From: Betaproteobacteria bacterium UBA5216
GTDB taxonomy: Bacteria > Pseudomonadota > Gammaproteobacteria > Burkholderiales > SG8-41
Reading direction: 5' to 3'
DNA: 64,000 nucleotides
Assembly: GCA_002412495.1 (NCBI GenBank)
Contig: DHVE01000118.1
Location: 1-64,000 of the forward strand
In this document: piece by piece, positions 43,214-52,335 of the stretch
How positions within the stretch are numbered: the first letter of the stretch is position 1
Layout: the number at the start of each line of letters is the position of its first letter
The notes under the pieces: model-generated
Told to the model about the DNA's origin: nothing
The model's database searches: none
Seen by the model: only the letters and a program-made list of their open reading frames with translations
Position numbers and translations under genes: made by a program

Positions 43214-44223
43214 TGCGCATCGACTTCCTAAAGCCGTACCACGCGGCCACCCTCATTACGGTGGCCGCGTTTACGTACATTCACCCCTGCGCTTACGCGC
43301 AGACCAAGCCCGCCGGCCTGCCCGGCGGTTATCCCAACAAACCCATCCGCGTGATCGTGCCGGCCTCGCCCGGCGGTGGCACGGACATTGTGTCGCGCAT
43401 CGTCGGCCAGCGGCTGGGCGAGCGCTGGGGCACAGCGGTGGTGATCGAGAATCGCGGCTCGGCCGTGGGCGGCGTCGTCGGCATGGATATCGCCGCCAAG
43501 GCCACGCCCGATGGCTATACGCTGCTGGCGGTGTCGGCCAGCGCGGTACTCAACGCCGCGCTGGTGAACAAAACCGCCGTCGATCAGCGCGTGGCGTTTG
43601 TACCGATTGTGCAATTGACCACGCAGCCGTATCTCCTGGCAATTCCCTCGGCGGTGCCCGCGCAATCGGTGGCGGAATTCATCGCACTCGCCAAGGCCAA
43701 ACCCGGCGCATTGAATTACGGCTCGGCGGGCAACGGCTCGATGTCGCATCTGGGCGGCGAGTTGTTCAACTCGCTCGCCAACGTGAACATCGCGCACATT
43801 CCATACAAAGGCACCGGCCCGGCACTGACCGATCTGCTCGGCGGGCAGGTGCAGATGCTGTTCGCGGGCGGCATCTCGGTCACGCCGCAAATCAAGTCGG
43901 GCCGCTTGCGCGTGCTCGGCCAAAGCGCGCTTGCGCGCACGCGCCTGCTGCCCAACATACCCACCATCGCCGAGTCCGGGTTGCCAGGCTTCGAACTCAA
44001 CGGCTGGTATGGCTGGCTCGCGCCCACCGGCACACCCCCCGTGATCGTGCAGGCGCTGAACCGCGAAGTGCAGCAAATTTTGCGCGCGCCGGAGATGCTG
44101 GAAAAATTTGCCGGCGACGGCTCCGAGCCTGCCCCCGGCACCGCTGAACAATTGCGCGAACTGTTTAACCGCGACATTGAAAAATGGATCAAGCTGTTTG
44201 CACGCATGAAGGTGAAGCTGTGA
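43213..44223 (+). CDS. Bug/TctC-family periplasmic receptor (17)
   Basis: A 336-residue receptor whose ATG shares one base with the aldolase stop (TGATG). The signal peptide ends near CAYAQ, and about ten extra residues (TKPAGLPGG) precede the conserved start. Landmarks are NKPIRVIVPASPGGGTDIVSR, ENRGSAVG, ATPDGYT, HIPYKGTGPALTDLLGGQ and IPTIAESGLPGFE. The C-terminus ends FARMKVKL rather than AGIKPE. It overlaps the next Bug frame by four bases. Confidence 0.93.
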   Translation: MRIDFLKPYHAATLITVAAFTYIHPCAYAQTKPAGLPGGYPNKPIRVIVPASPGGGTDIVSRIVGQRLGERWGTAVVIENRGSAVGGVVGMDIAAKATPDGYTLLAVSASAVLNAALVNKTAVDQRVAFVPIVQLTTQPYLLAIPSAVPAQSVAEFIALAKAKPGALNYGSAGNGSMSHLGGELFNSLANVNIAHIPYKGTGPALTDLLGGQVQMLFAGGISVTPQIKSGRLRVLGQSALARTRLLPNIPTIAESGLPGFELNGWYGWLAPTGTPPVIVQALNREVQQILRAPEMLEKFAGDGSEPAPGTAEQLRELFNRDIEKWIKLFARMKVKL

Positions 44224-45197
44224 GGTCATTGACGTCATTCGCGGCCATGATGGCGATGGCGGTCGCAAGTACGCTATCAGCGCACGTTTGCGCGCAAGGC
44301 ACCTTTCCCAATCGTGTGGTGCGCATTGTCGTGCCCAGCACCAGCGGCGGCGGCGCGGATGCGCTGGCGCGTCTGCTCGCGCATCACCTCACCGAACGCT
44401 GGGGCAAACAGGTGATCGTGGAAAACCGCACCGGCGCCAGCAACATGCTGGGGGGCGAGTTCGTGGCGAAATCCGCGCCCGATGGACACACGCTGCTGGC
44501 CGGCATTTCCACGCTCGCCATCAACCCGTCCACGCACAAAAAAGTATTGTTCGACGCGTAGCGCGACCTCGCGCCGATTTCGCACCTGGTTTCGATACCG
44601 AACATTCTGCTGGTACATCCGTCGCTGCCGGCCAAAACGGCCACCGAATTGGCCGCCGTGGCACGCGCGAAGCCGGGCCTGCTGCTCTACGGCTCCGGCG
44701 GCCACGGCACCAACAATCATCTCGTGGTGGAACTCTTCGGCGCGATGACGGGCACCAAGCTCACGCACGTGCCGTACAAAAATTCCGGCCCCGCGCTGGT
44801 CGATACCATCGGCGGGCAACTGATGGTGTTCGCCACCAACATGATTCTCGGTCTGCCGCACGCGCGCGGCGGACGGCTGCGCGCTATCGGCGTGACCAGT
44901 CTGGCGCGCGCGCCCGGCGCCGCGGATATTCCGACGCTGCATGAATCGGGCCTGAAGGATTTCGAAGCCGTGCAGTGGTACGGCCTGCTCGCGCCCGCCG
45001 GCACGCCGCGCGACATCACCGATAAAATCTATCGCGACACCGTTGCCGTGCTCAAAATACCCGAGGTCCGCGACCGCATGACCAGCGATGGCGCGATTTT
45101 CATTGCGTCCACGGGCGAACAGTTCGCGGGCTTCATCAAATCCGAGACGGTAAAATGGGCGAAGGTGGTCAAGGCCGCGGGCATCATTCCAGAGTGA
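44220..45197 (+). pseudogene. Bug/TctC-family receptor (18), interrupted by one in-frame TAG
   Basis: From GTG 44220 (overlapping the previous stop as GTGA) to the stop at 45195 the frame encodes a whole Bug protein: signal peptide, NRVVRIVVPSTSGGGADALAR, ENRTGASN, SAPDGHT, HVPYKNSGPALVDTIGGQ and IPTLHESGLKDFE. Codon 44559-44561 is TAG in the sequence FDA-stop-RDLAPIS. Bug copies at 5111 and 19381 have DTQRD and DIQRD there, so a CAG to TAG transition is the simplest explanation. The rest is intact and still couples to the next gene (TGATG). Confidence 0.85.
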
Positions 45198-46180
45198 TGA
45201 TTTACAAACCCTGCAAACCCTTATTGGCCGCGGCACTCGCCGTGAGCACGAGCACCTCGGCGGGCGCCGCCGACACGCCGAACTTCCCGCTCAAACCCGT
45301 GCGCTGGATCGTGCCCTATCCGCCCGGCGGCAGCATCGACGTGGTGGGACGCGTGATCGCCGCTCGCCTGTCGCCGTCGTGGGGGCAGCAGGTAATCGTG
45401 GACAACCGCCTCGGCGCGGGCGGACGCGTGGGCGTGCAGGCCGTGATCGCGGCGCCACCCGACGGCTACACGCAGTTGTTGACGCTCAACACCAATTACA
45501 CCATCGACCGCAGCCTGTTTAAGAACATCGGCTACGATCCTGAAAAAGCGCTGCTGCCGATTACCATCGTCGCGTCTACTGCACAGTTGCTGATCAGCAA
45601 CGTGTCGTTTCCGGTAAAAAACGCGCAAGAACTGGTGGCGCTCGCCAAGGCGCGGCCCAACGAAATCAACTACGGCTCGTCGGGCGCGGGCGGCTCGCTG
45701 CATCTGGCCATCGAGTTATTCAAATCGATGACCGGCATCCAGATGACGCACATTCCGTATAAAGGCGGCGTACCGGCGGCCACCGATCTGATCGCCGGGC
45801 AAATTCAGGTAATGTTCATCAATGCGCCCGCCGGCGCGCCATACATCAAGAGCGGCAAGGTGCGCGCGCTGGGCATCAGCTCCGCCAGGCGCTCGCCGCA
45901 ATTGCCGGACGTGCCCACCCTCGCGGAAGCCGGTGTTGCGGGTTTTAATATCGATGTGTGGTACGGCCTCTCCGTGCCCGCGGGCACGGCGCAGGCCATC
46001 GTAAGCAAAACCCATCAGGACATCACTCAGGTGCTGGCGCTGTCCGAGGTGCGCAAACAACTGGTGGATATCGGCGCCGATCCGGTGAATTTCACGCCCG
46101 AAGAAACCGCCAAGCGCATCCGCACCGAAACAGCGACGTGGGCAAAGGTGATTTCGGGCTCTTCGATACGCTTTGAGTAA
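45197..46180 (+). CDS. Bug/TctC-family periplasmic receptor (19)
   Basis: A 327-residue receptor starting at ATG 45197, which shares one base with the stop of the interrupted Bug frame upstream. Cleavage is expected near SAGAA. Landmarks are LKPVRWIVPYPPGGSIDVVGR, DNRLGAGG, APPDGYT, HIPYKGGVPAATDLIAGQ and VPTLAEAGVAGFN. It is the last of three tandem Bug frames behind the aldolase gene. If the stop in the middle frame is real, polarity or loss of coupling could lower its expression. Confidence 0.93.
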   Translation: MIYKPCKPLLAAALAVSTSTSAGAADTPNFPLKPVRWIVPYPPGGSIDVVGRVIAARLSPSWGQQVIVDNRLGAGGRVGVQAVIAAPPDGYTQLLTLNTNYTIDRSLFKNIGYDPEKALLPITIVASTAQLLISNVSFPVKNAQELVALAKARPNEINYGSSGAGGSLHLAIELFKSMTGIQMTHIPYKGGVPAATDLIAGQIQVMFINAPAGAPYIKSGKVRALGISSARRSPQLPDVPTLAEAGVAGFNIDVWYGLSVPAGTAQAIVSKTHQDITQVLALSEVRKQLVDIGADPVNFTPEETAKRIRTETATWAKVISGSSIRFE

Positions 46181-46232
46181 GCGGCGTCAACCGTACAAAC
46201 GGCGCCAATGTCACGGACTGCCCTATCGTGAA

Positions 46233-47279
46233 CTACGGCTTCTCCACCTCCACCGGCTGTCCGGATTTCGCTGAAGCGATGGCGGCGCGGATCAACGACA
46301 GCGCCTTCAACGACGACACGCCATCGGTCTCCGGTTTTCTGCCAGTTAATACGCAATCGGCGAATTCGTCGATTTCTTCCAGCATCGGATCGCCTATCGG
46401 AAACTCAATCGGCTCCGGTTCGGACTTTCCCTTGCGATAAATCTCCAGCCGCGACGAGGCATCGGGGTTTTGCGTGCGCTCTTTGTCGAATGCGCGATCA
46501 ACCCGTTGGATCGTGCGCACCAGATTGCCCTCGGTGCCATACACATACATCCAGTTGGTGCGCGGACAGGCAAAGTTGGAGCCGATATAGCCCACCAGCC
46601 CCGACTCAAAGGTGAACACAGTCGCGGTCACGTCATCCACCGGCGCGGGTATCGCCACGTGTTTGAAAATCGAATACACGGTTTTGATCGGCCCGAAGAT
46701 ATGGTTCAGCGTGTCGGCCTGATGCACGCCGATGGTCATCAGTGAGCCGCCGGGGCAGCCGTCATCGTCGGCGGTGTAGCGAAACTCGCCGGGGGTGAGC
46801 TCCCAGCCCTGCTGGCTCGACATGTTGGCCTCAACACTCAACGGCTTGCCGATGGCGCCGCTGTCGATCAGTTGCTTGATCTTGCGGTTTACACTGTGGC
46901 GGCGATGCACATGGCCGATGCACAGCGTAACCTTGGCCTTTTCGCAGGCAGCGATCATGCGCCGGCCGTCGTCCATGGTGTTGGCGATGGGCTTTTCAAC
47001 ATAGACGTGCTTGCCGTACTGTGCGGCCAGTTCGGTTTGTTCGCGGTGATACTTATTCGGCGAAACAATCAGCACACCATCAAGATCGCCGCGCTTCACC
47101 ATGTTTTCATAGCTGGTTTCCTGCGCGATGCCGTAGCGCTCGCTGGTGACTTTGCGTTTTTCCGCCACCGGATCAAAGCACGTCACCAGTTCGACTTTCT
47201 GGCTGCGCTGCACGGTATTGGCGACCACGAATGAGAACGATCCCAGCCCGCAAATCCCAACGCGTATTCTGTCTTTCAT
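46233..47279 (-). CDS. Gfo/Idh/MocA-family oxidoreductase (1)
   Basis: A 348-residue NAD(P)-dependent dehydrogenase of the glucose-fructose oxidoreductase/inositol dehydrogenase family. The Rossmann start is RIRVGICGLGSFSF, followed by VEKPIANT with the catalytic Lys, and the C-terminal alpha/beta domain with GGSLMTIGVHQADTLNHI (His near the active site). These enzymes act on sugars, inositols or sugar acids. GGAGA precedes its ATG. It stands alone on this strand between the Bug run and the flavin reductase gene. Confidence 0.92.
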   Translation of the reverse strand: MKDRIRVGICGLGSFSFVVANTVQRSQKVELVTCFDPVAEKRKVTSERYGIAQETSYENMVKRGDLDGVLIVSPNKYHREQTELAAQYGKHVYVEKPIANTMDDGRRMIAACEKAKVTLCIGHVHRRHSVNRKIKQLIDSGAIGKPLSVEANMSSQQGWELTPGEFRYTADDDGCPGGSLMTIGVHQADTLNHIFGPIKTVYSIFKHVAIPAPVDDVTATVFTFESGLVGYIGSNFACPRTNWMYVYGTEGNLVRTIQRVDRAFDKERTQNPDASSRLEIYRKGKSEPEPIEFPIGDPMLEEIDEFADCVLTGRKPETDGVSSLKALSLIRAAIASAKSGQPVEVEKP

Positions 47280-47344
47280 GTCATCTCCGTTTGACGCGTA
47301 GCGTTCGTGCTACTATTTTTGCTGATCAATAGAAAGGTATCACA

Positions 47345-48025
47345 ATGACCGCATCACACAGCGCCTCGCCAAAAACCCTGGACCGCGACATTGAAGTCGC
47401 GCCCGGCGACTGGCAGGCCCAGGAGTTTTACTACCTGATGACCGCGATGGTCATCCCGCGTCCCATCGGCTGGATATCAACCATTTCCGCGAAGGGCGTT
47501 AGCAATGTCGCGCCGTATTCGTATTTCAACATGATGGGCAACGATCCACCTTACGTCGCGTTTGCGTCAACGGGCGTGAAAGACACGCTCGCCAATCTGC
47601 GCGAGGTGCCGCAGTTCGTGGCGAACATCGTCACCATGCACGTGCTCGAAGAGATGAATTTCACCGCCGCCGATTTTCCGCGCGATGAAAGCGAATTCGG
47701 CTGGGCCGGGCTGACCGCCGCGCCCTCGGCAAAAGTCAAACCGTTTCGCGTGCTCGAAGCGCGCGCACATATCGAATGCGAGGTGAAGCAGATCATCACC
47801 GATCACAACACCAACATCGTGTTGGGCCGCATCGTGCATGTGCATGTCGACAAATCGGTATGGAAAGACGGTCGCATTGATCCCAAGCTGCTCGACCCGG
47901 TATGCCGCTTGTCCGGCTCCGGGTATGCGGCACTGGGCGATGTCATCAACGTGGCGCGGCCTTTCTGGAAGGATGTGAAAAGCACGACCGGTAAACAGGC
48001 GATGCCCAAGGCGGTGAAACGCTGA
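47345..48025 (+). CDS. Flavin reductase-like (FMN-binding split barrel) protein
   Basis: A 226-residue flavoprotein of the flavin-reductase-like domain family. Diagnostic segments are MTAMVIPRPIGWISTISAKG, NVAPYSYFNMMGNDPPYVAFA and KDTLANLRE, followed by HIECEVKQIITDHN. Members either supply reduced FMN to a monooxygenase or are flavin-dependent enzymes in their own right. No monooxygenase gene is near. It precedes two Bug genes (operator site E lies between), with AAAGG upstream of its ATG. Confidence 0.9.
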   Translation: MTASHSASPKTLDRDIEVAPGDWQAQEFYYLMTAMVIPRPIGWISTISAKGVSNVAPYSYFNMMGNDPPYVAFASTGVKDTLANLREVPQFVANIVTMHVLEEMNFTAADFPRDESEFGWAGLTAAPSAKVKPFRVLEARAHIECEVKQIITDHNTNIVLGRIVHVHVDKSVWKDGRIDPKLLDPVCRLSGSGYAALGDVINVARPFWKDVKSTTGKQAMPKAVKR

Positions 48026-48150
48026 ACGTCAAAATGTTTTAGGCACGCAAAGGATAATCCGCTCATCGTCATGCGGGCCTGTGCCAGAATGACGGCGGTG
48101 GCTGGCAACGTTTGCGGCGCTGCGCGCCCCGGCGATACAGGACGGTATGT

Positions 48151-48176
48151 AAGTATTTGTTTCCAAACATTATTTA
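48151..48176 (+). promoter_or_regulatory. Operator-like palindrome, site E (upstream of Bug 20)
   Basis: The left half AAGTATTTGTTTC (48151-48163) fits the shared half-site well, and the centre GTTTC/CAAAC is palindromic; the right half ACATTATTTA fits with one base displaced. It ends 12 bp before the Bug ATG at 48189, overlapping the region just ahead of the ribosome site AGGAG. Confidence 0.6.
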
Positions 48177-48188
48177 CAGGAGCATGCC

Positions 48189-49175
48189 ATGCATACCAAC
48201 CGTCTTGCGTGTGGGATCAACCGTACTGCGGCACTATTCATTTTCACCGCAGCCACCGCCATTAGCGGCGCTGCGGATAGTTATCCGTCAAAACCCGGCA
48301 GACTGATTCTGCCCTTTGGCGCTGGCGCTTCCACCGACATCATCGGCCGCATCTTCGCGCAGCGCTTCGCCGAGACATGGGGGCAGCCGCTGGTGGTCGA
48401 TAACCGCCCCGGCGCGGGTGGCATCATCGGCACCGAAATGGCCGCCAAGGCCGCCACGGACGGCTACACGCTGTTCACCTACGGCATCAATCAAACCATC
48501 ACTGCGGGTCTGTACAAGAAGTTGCCGTACAACCATTTGACCGACTTCACGCTGATCTCGCTGTATGCCACGATGCCCAACATCTTGTGCGTAACGCCAA
48601 CGCTTCCACCCGCCAATGTCAGCGAGTTCGTAAAGTACGCCAAGGCCAGCCCCGGCAATTACAAATTTGCGTCGTCGGGCGTCGGCGCCTCTCCGCATCT
48701 CACCATGGAATATTTCAAATCGGTGGTCGGTATCGATCTGGTGCATGTGCCATACAAAAATGCGGCACAGGGTTACACCGACACCATCAGCGGACAGATA
48801 CAGGCCTTCTTCTTCAACCTGCCGGGCCCATTGCCGTTTGTCAAGGCGGGACGCCTGCGCGCCCTGGCCGTCACTTCCGCCAAACGCGCGCCGCAGGTGC
48901 CCGACGTGCCCACCATCATGGAATCCGGCGTGCCGGATTTCGAAGTCACGGTGTGGCAAGGTTATGCCGTGCCCAAGGGGGTATCGCCGACTCAGGTACG
49001 CGCCATCCATGCGGCGATGATGAAAGCGCTCGCCAGTTCCGATTTACAACAACGTTTCATTGAAAACGGCGTCGCCGCCGCGCCACAAACTCCGGAAGAA
49101 TTCGTAAAATTCACGAAGGCTGAAACGGAGAAATGGCACAAGGCGATTACAATTTCAGGCGCGAAAGTCGAGTAA
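48189..49175 (+). CDS. Bug/TctC-family periplasmic receptor (20)
   Basis: A 328-residue receptor; ATG 48189 has AGGAG six bases upstream. Cleavage is expected near SGAA. Landmarks are SKPGRLILPFGAGASTDIIGR (Gly for Val/Ile after KP), DNRPGAGG, ATDGYTLF (Thr for Pro), HVPYKNAAQGYTDTISGQ and VPTIMESGVPDFE. Operator site E sits directly before it and a second Bug gene follows 31 bp downstream, forming a receptor-only pair. Confidence 0.93.
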   Translation: MHTNRLACGINRTAALFIFTAATAISGAADSYPSKPGRLILPFGAGASTDIIGRIFAQRFAETWGQPLVVDNRPGAGGIIGTEMAAKAATDGYTLFTYGINQTITAGLYKKLPYNHLTDFTLISLYATMPNILCVTPTLPPANVSEFVKYAKASPGNYKFASSGVGASPHLTMEYFKSVVGIDLVHVPYKNAAQGYTDTISGQIQAFFFNLPGPLPFVKAGRLRALAVTSAKRAPQVPDVPTIMESGVPDFEVTVWQGYAVPKGVSPTQVRAIHAAMMKALASSDLQQRFIENGVAAAPQTPEEFVKFTKAETEKWHKAITISGAKVE

Positions 49176-49206
49176 CGCATTTTCATCTACGGCAACTGGA
49201 ATCCCC

Positions 49207-50181
49207 ATGCATTCAAATCAACGCATTGCCCATCATTTGCTCGCGGCCACCCTGATCGCGGTTTGCGGCGGTAGCGCCGCGCAAAATTACCCCAACAAAC
49301 CCATCCGCGTCATCGTGCCATTTCCGCCCGGCGGCGCAAACGACATCGCGGCGCGCACGCTGAACATTCGTCTGCCCGCGCTGCTGGGGCAAAACCTGAT
49401 CATCGACAACCGCGCGGGCGCGGGCGGCAATGTCGGCGCGGAGATTGCCGCGAAGACACCGCCCGACGGCTATACCTTGTTGATGGCGAACAATTCGCTG
49501 ATCACCAACGCCAGCCTGTATCGCAAGCTACCGTACGATCCGTTCCGCGATTTCATTCCGATTTCGATGACGGCGACGTCCCCCAACATGGTGGTGTCGC
49601 ATCCGCAGTTACCGGCGCGCGCGGTCAAGGACCTCGTTGCGCTGGCGAAGGCCAAGCCGGGACAACTCATCTACGGCTCGCCCGGCCCCGGCACCTCGTC
49701 GCATCTGGCGGGCGAACTTTTCAAAACGCGCACCGGCACCCAGATCATTCACGTGGCCTACAAGGGCGCGGGACCGCTGATGGTGGATCAGATCGGCGGG
49801 CACATCATGCTGAGTTTTACCGCGCCCATCGTGTCGAAACCGCACATCGATTCGGGGAAGCTCCGCGCCATAGCCGTGACCAGCGAAAAACGCTGGCCGG
49901 GATTGCCCCATGTGCCGAGCGTGGCGGAGTCGGGCTATCCCGGTTTTGACGTCTATGTATGGGTGGCGCTGTTCGCGCCCGCGGGCACGCCACGCCCCAT
50001 CATCGACAAAATCGCCGGTGATGTCACCAGGACGCTGGAGTCGCAGGAGATCAAGGATCGCTTCGCCGGCGCCGGCATCGAACCCGGCGCGAGCACGCCG
50101 GACGGCCTGGCGCAGTTTCTGAAAAAAGATTTCGAGCTATGGGACAAGCTGATCAAATCACAGGGCATCAAGCTCGATTGA
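49207..50181 (+). CDS. Bug/TctC-family periplasmic receptor (21)
   Basis: A 324-residue receptor following the previous Bug gene by 31 bp. Cleavage is expected near GSAAQ. Landmarks are NKPIRVIVPFPPGGANDIAAR, DNRAGAGG, TPPDGYT, HVAYKGAGPLMVDQIGG (Ala for Pro) and VPSVAESGYPGFD. It resembles the family consensus more than its partner does. It converges on a Bug relic at 50219 and then the aldolase gene. Confidence 0.93.
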   Translation: MHSNQRIAHHLLAATLIAVCGGSAAQNYPNKPIRVIVPFPPGGANDIAARTLNIRLPALLGQNLIIDNRAGAGGNVGAEIAAKTPPDGYTLLMANNSLITNASLYRKLPYDPFRDFIPISMTATSPNMVVSHPQLPARAVKDLVALAKAKPGQLIYGSPGPGTSSHLAGELFKTRTGTQIIHVAYKGAGPLMVDQIGGHIMLSFTAPIVSKPHIDSGKLRAIAVTSEKRWPGLPHVPSVAESGYPGFDVYVWVALFAPAGTPRPIIDKIAGDVTRTLESQEIKDRFAGAGIEPGASTPDGLAQFLKKDFELWDKLIKSQGIKLD

Positions 50182-50218
50182 AATCCCGCCCGACATCGTC
50201 GCGCACGATTTGGCGCAA

Positions 50219-50370
50219 TCACGGCGGCTGGACATTGGCGAGCGTCAGCGCCGACTTCCACACGCCGCGCTGTTCCTTCAGGTAGGCCGCGAGCGCTTCG
50301 AGCGTGGATGATTGGGCCATGAAGCCCTGCTTCAACATTGCCCCCTGACCGAGCGCTTGGCGAGCACCGC
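50219..50370 (-). pseudogene. C-terminal remnant of a Bug gene
   Basis: The minus strand reads MLKQGFMAQSS then TLEALAAYLKEQRGVW and KSALTLANVQPP before a stop at 50219-50221. This is the pattern of the last 45 residues of a Bug protein (QGF..., PEALAxxIKxE, W, AGIxPx). Nothing upstream of about 50370 continues the family, so the rest of the gene is gone. The 260-bp gap between the Bug and HpaI genes holds nothing else that I recognise. Confidence 0.6.
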
Positions 50371-50441
50371 ACCTTCTCCTTGTTCATGTGCGCGACCCGA
50401 TTCGGGCTTGCAACATCGCAAAAACACGCGCCACGAAAAAA

Positions 50442-51260
50442 TCACGGCACCGGCACGCCGATGGATTTAAGCTGGGCATGCGCCCGTTGTGCACGGGCCT
50501 TGAGGCCATCGTGATACGTGCTCAAATCCGTGCCCGGCAGATTTAGGACTTTGCAACCAAGCTGGTAATACTCCGCGATTTGCGCCTCCGTTTCCGCCGA
50601 GCCGCGCGCCAGCTTGCCGTGCTGGTTGCAGGCATCGGCAATGCGGCGCACCACGGCCTTGAATTTCGGGTGATCCAGTTGCAAGTGAATGCCCAGCCGC
50701 GCACTCAGGTCCGAATGGCCGTACGCAATCATGTCGATGCCTTCGACCGCGGCAATCGCCTCGACGTTATCCAGGCCTTCGAGCGATTCTATCGACGGGC
50801 AAATGATAATGTTGTCATTGGCCCACGGGCTGTATTCGTCGTTGTAGCGGGCGCCAAAGCTCCGGTAATGCGTATGCGACCCCATTTGGGAAATGCCGCG
50901 GTTGCCGATGGGCGGGTACTTGGCCTGCTGCACGATCGCGCGTGCTTCGTCGGCGGTTTCCACTTCCGAGATCTGGATACCCATGATGCCCTGATCGAGT
51001 ATCGACGGAATCAGAGGGATAAACGCCTTGTGAATACGCACGATGGGCGACACGCTGGTGGCCATGAACCACCCCGCGAGATTGGCGATCGACTCCATGT
51101 CGAATGCGCCGTGCTCCATGTCGATCATGGCGTAATCAAACCCAGAGGATTCGATGATCCACGGCATGCCACGCGTGGCAAATTCCTTGATGCCGGTTCC
51201 GAGCGCGGCACGGCCTTCGCGCACGGCGCGGCGGATGCTGTTTTCTTTCAGGGGTGTCAT
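50442..51260 (-). CDS. HpcH/HpaI-type pyruvate aldolase
   Basis: A 272-residue class II pyruvate aldolase of the HpcH/HpaI fold, which cleaves 4-hydroxy-2-oxo acids to pyruvate and an aldehyde in aromatic acid pathways. Core motifs are AMIDMEHGAF, the loop PPIGNRGIS, the metal-binding Glu in CPSIESLEG and Asp in YGHSDLSARLG. Arg and the IVRIHK strand also fit. It follows the Gfo/Idh gene by 12 bp and lies in the run PrpD-Gfo/Idh-aldolase. Confidence 0.92.
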   Translation of the reverse strand: MTPLKENSIRRAVREGRAALGTGIKEFATRGMPWIIESSGFDYAMIDMEHGAFDMESIANLAGWFMATSVSPIVRIHKAFIPLIPSILDQGIMGIQISEVETADEARAIVQQAKYPPIGNRGISQMGSHTHYRSFGARYNDEYSPWANDNIIICPSIESLEGLDNVEAIAAVEGIDMIAYGHSDLSARLGIHLQLDHPKFKAVVRRIADACNQHGKLARGSAETEAQIAEYYQLGCKVLNLPGTDLSTYHDGLKARAQRAHAQLKSIGVPVP

Positions 51261-51272
51261 GGTTTATTTCCG

Positions 51273-52280
51273 CTACGTCGCGAGCCTGACATGCACGCCT
51301 TCCCACGCCGACTTGCCCATCGCGTCGGTGAGCTGCACACTGCGCAGCCCGTCGATGCCGGTGGCCGCCGGCGCGCGGCCTTCGATCAATGCCTTGCTGA
51401 AATCGACCACGCAGGCGCCATGCGCATTGATCGCAGGATACGCCTGCTGGCGCGACGTGCCGTCGTTGAGCCGCACCTGCAATTCACCGCCTTCGCGGCT
51501 GCGCGTCAGTGAGCGGCCGGTAATGCGTCCCTTCGCGCCGTAGATCACAAAATCGTTATACGGATTCGGCGTGGACTGATTGACGTTGAGTTGCGCCAGC
51601 GCACCGTTGGCAAACTTGAAGGTGGTCAGCGAAGTGGACTCCATGGCACCGGGCGCGGTATCGAACATCGCCGACACCGTGGTGATTTCCGATTCGAGGA
51701 TAAACCGCAGTATGTCATACACGTGCGTACCCACGTTCATCGAAGTGCCCAGCCCCGCCATTTTCGGGTCGGTGCGCCAGCTCGCCGCGACACTCGCCGC
51801 GCCCACGCCCGCGCTCGCCTCCAACTGCACCATCAGCACATTGCCGATCTCGCCGCTTTGCACAATGCGCCGCGTTTCAATAAAGCACGGCATCTGGCGG
51901 TTGTGAAAATTCACCCCCAGCGTGACACCCGCTTTTTCGCATTCGCGCACGATGCGTTCGGCGTCGGCCGCGCTCGTTGCCATCGGCTTGTCGCAGAACA
52001 CATGCTTGCCCGCGCGCGCGGCGGCAATGGCCTGCTCCGCATGCAGCGCGTTCGGCGTGTGGATCGCCACCACCGTCACTTCCGGATTCTTCAGCAGATC
52101 ATCGTAATTCGTGTACGCGTGTTTCGCGTTAAACCGCCTGGCAAAATCATTCGCGCGTGCCGGATCGCGGCTTACCACGCCGATGAGCTTGTTGCCTTCA
52201 TACGCGTTAATGCCGGGCAAAATGCGGTCTTCCGCGATTCTGCCGGTGCCGATGAGCCCCCAACCGTTGGTTGTTGCCAT
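51273..52280 (-). CDS. Gfo/Idh/MocA-family oxidoreductase (2)
   Basis: A 335-residue dehydrogenase. ATG 52280 is taken because it opens the Rossmann motif NGWGLIGTGRIAEDR; the open frame upstream has no match. FCDKPMATS holds the catalytic Lys, and GLGTSMNVGTHVYDILRF supplies the active-site His. It resembles the copy at 46233 only at family level. It is placed between the PrpD gene (55 bp) and the HpaI aldolase gene (12 bp) in one direction. Confidence 0.92.
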   Translation of the reverse strand: MATTNGWGLIGTGRIAEDRILPGINAYEGNKLIGVVSRDPARANDFARRFNAKHAYTNYDDLLKNPEVTVVAIHTPNALHAEQAIAAARAGKHVFCDKPMATSAADAERIVRECEKAGVTLGVNFHNRQMPCFIETRRIVQSGEIGNVLMVQLEASAGVGAASVAASWRTDPKMAGLGTSMNVGTHVYDILRFILESEITTVSAMFDTAPGAMESTSLTTFKFANGALAQLNVNQSTPNPYNDFVIYGAKGRITGRSLTRSREGGELQVRLNDGTSRQQAYPAINAHGACVVDFSKALIEGRAPAATGIDGLRSVQLTDAMGKSAWEGVHVRLAT

Positions 52281-52335
52281 GATGTGATCGCGTCCGTGAT
52301 TATTCGAAAATTTTCTTCGGGTTTTGAATCGTGCG

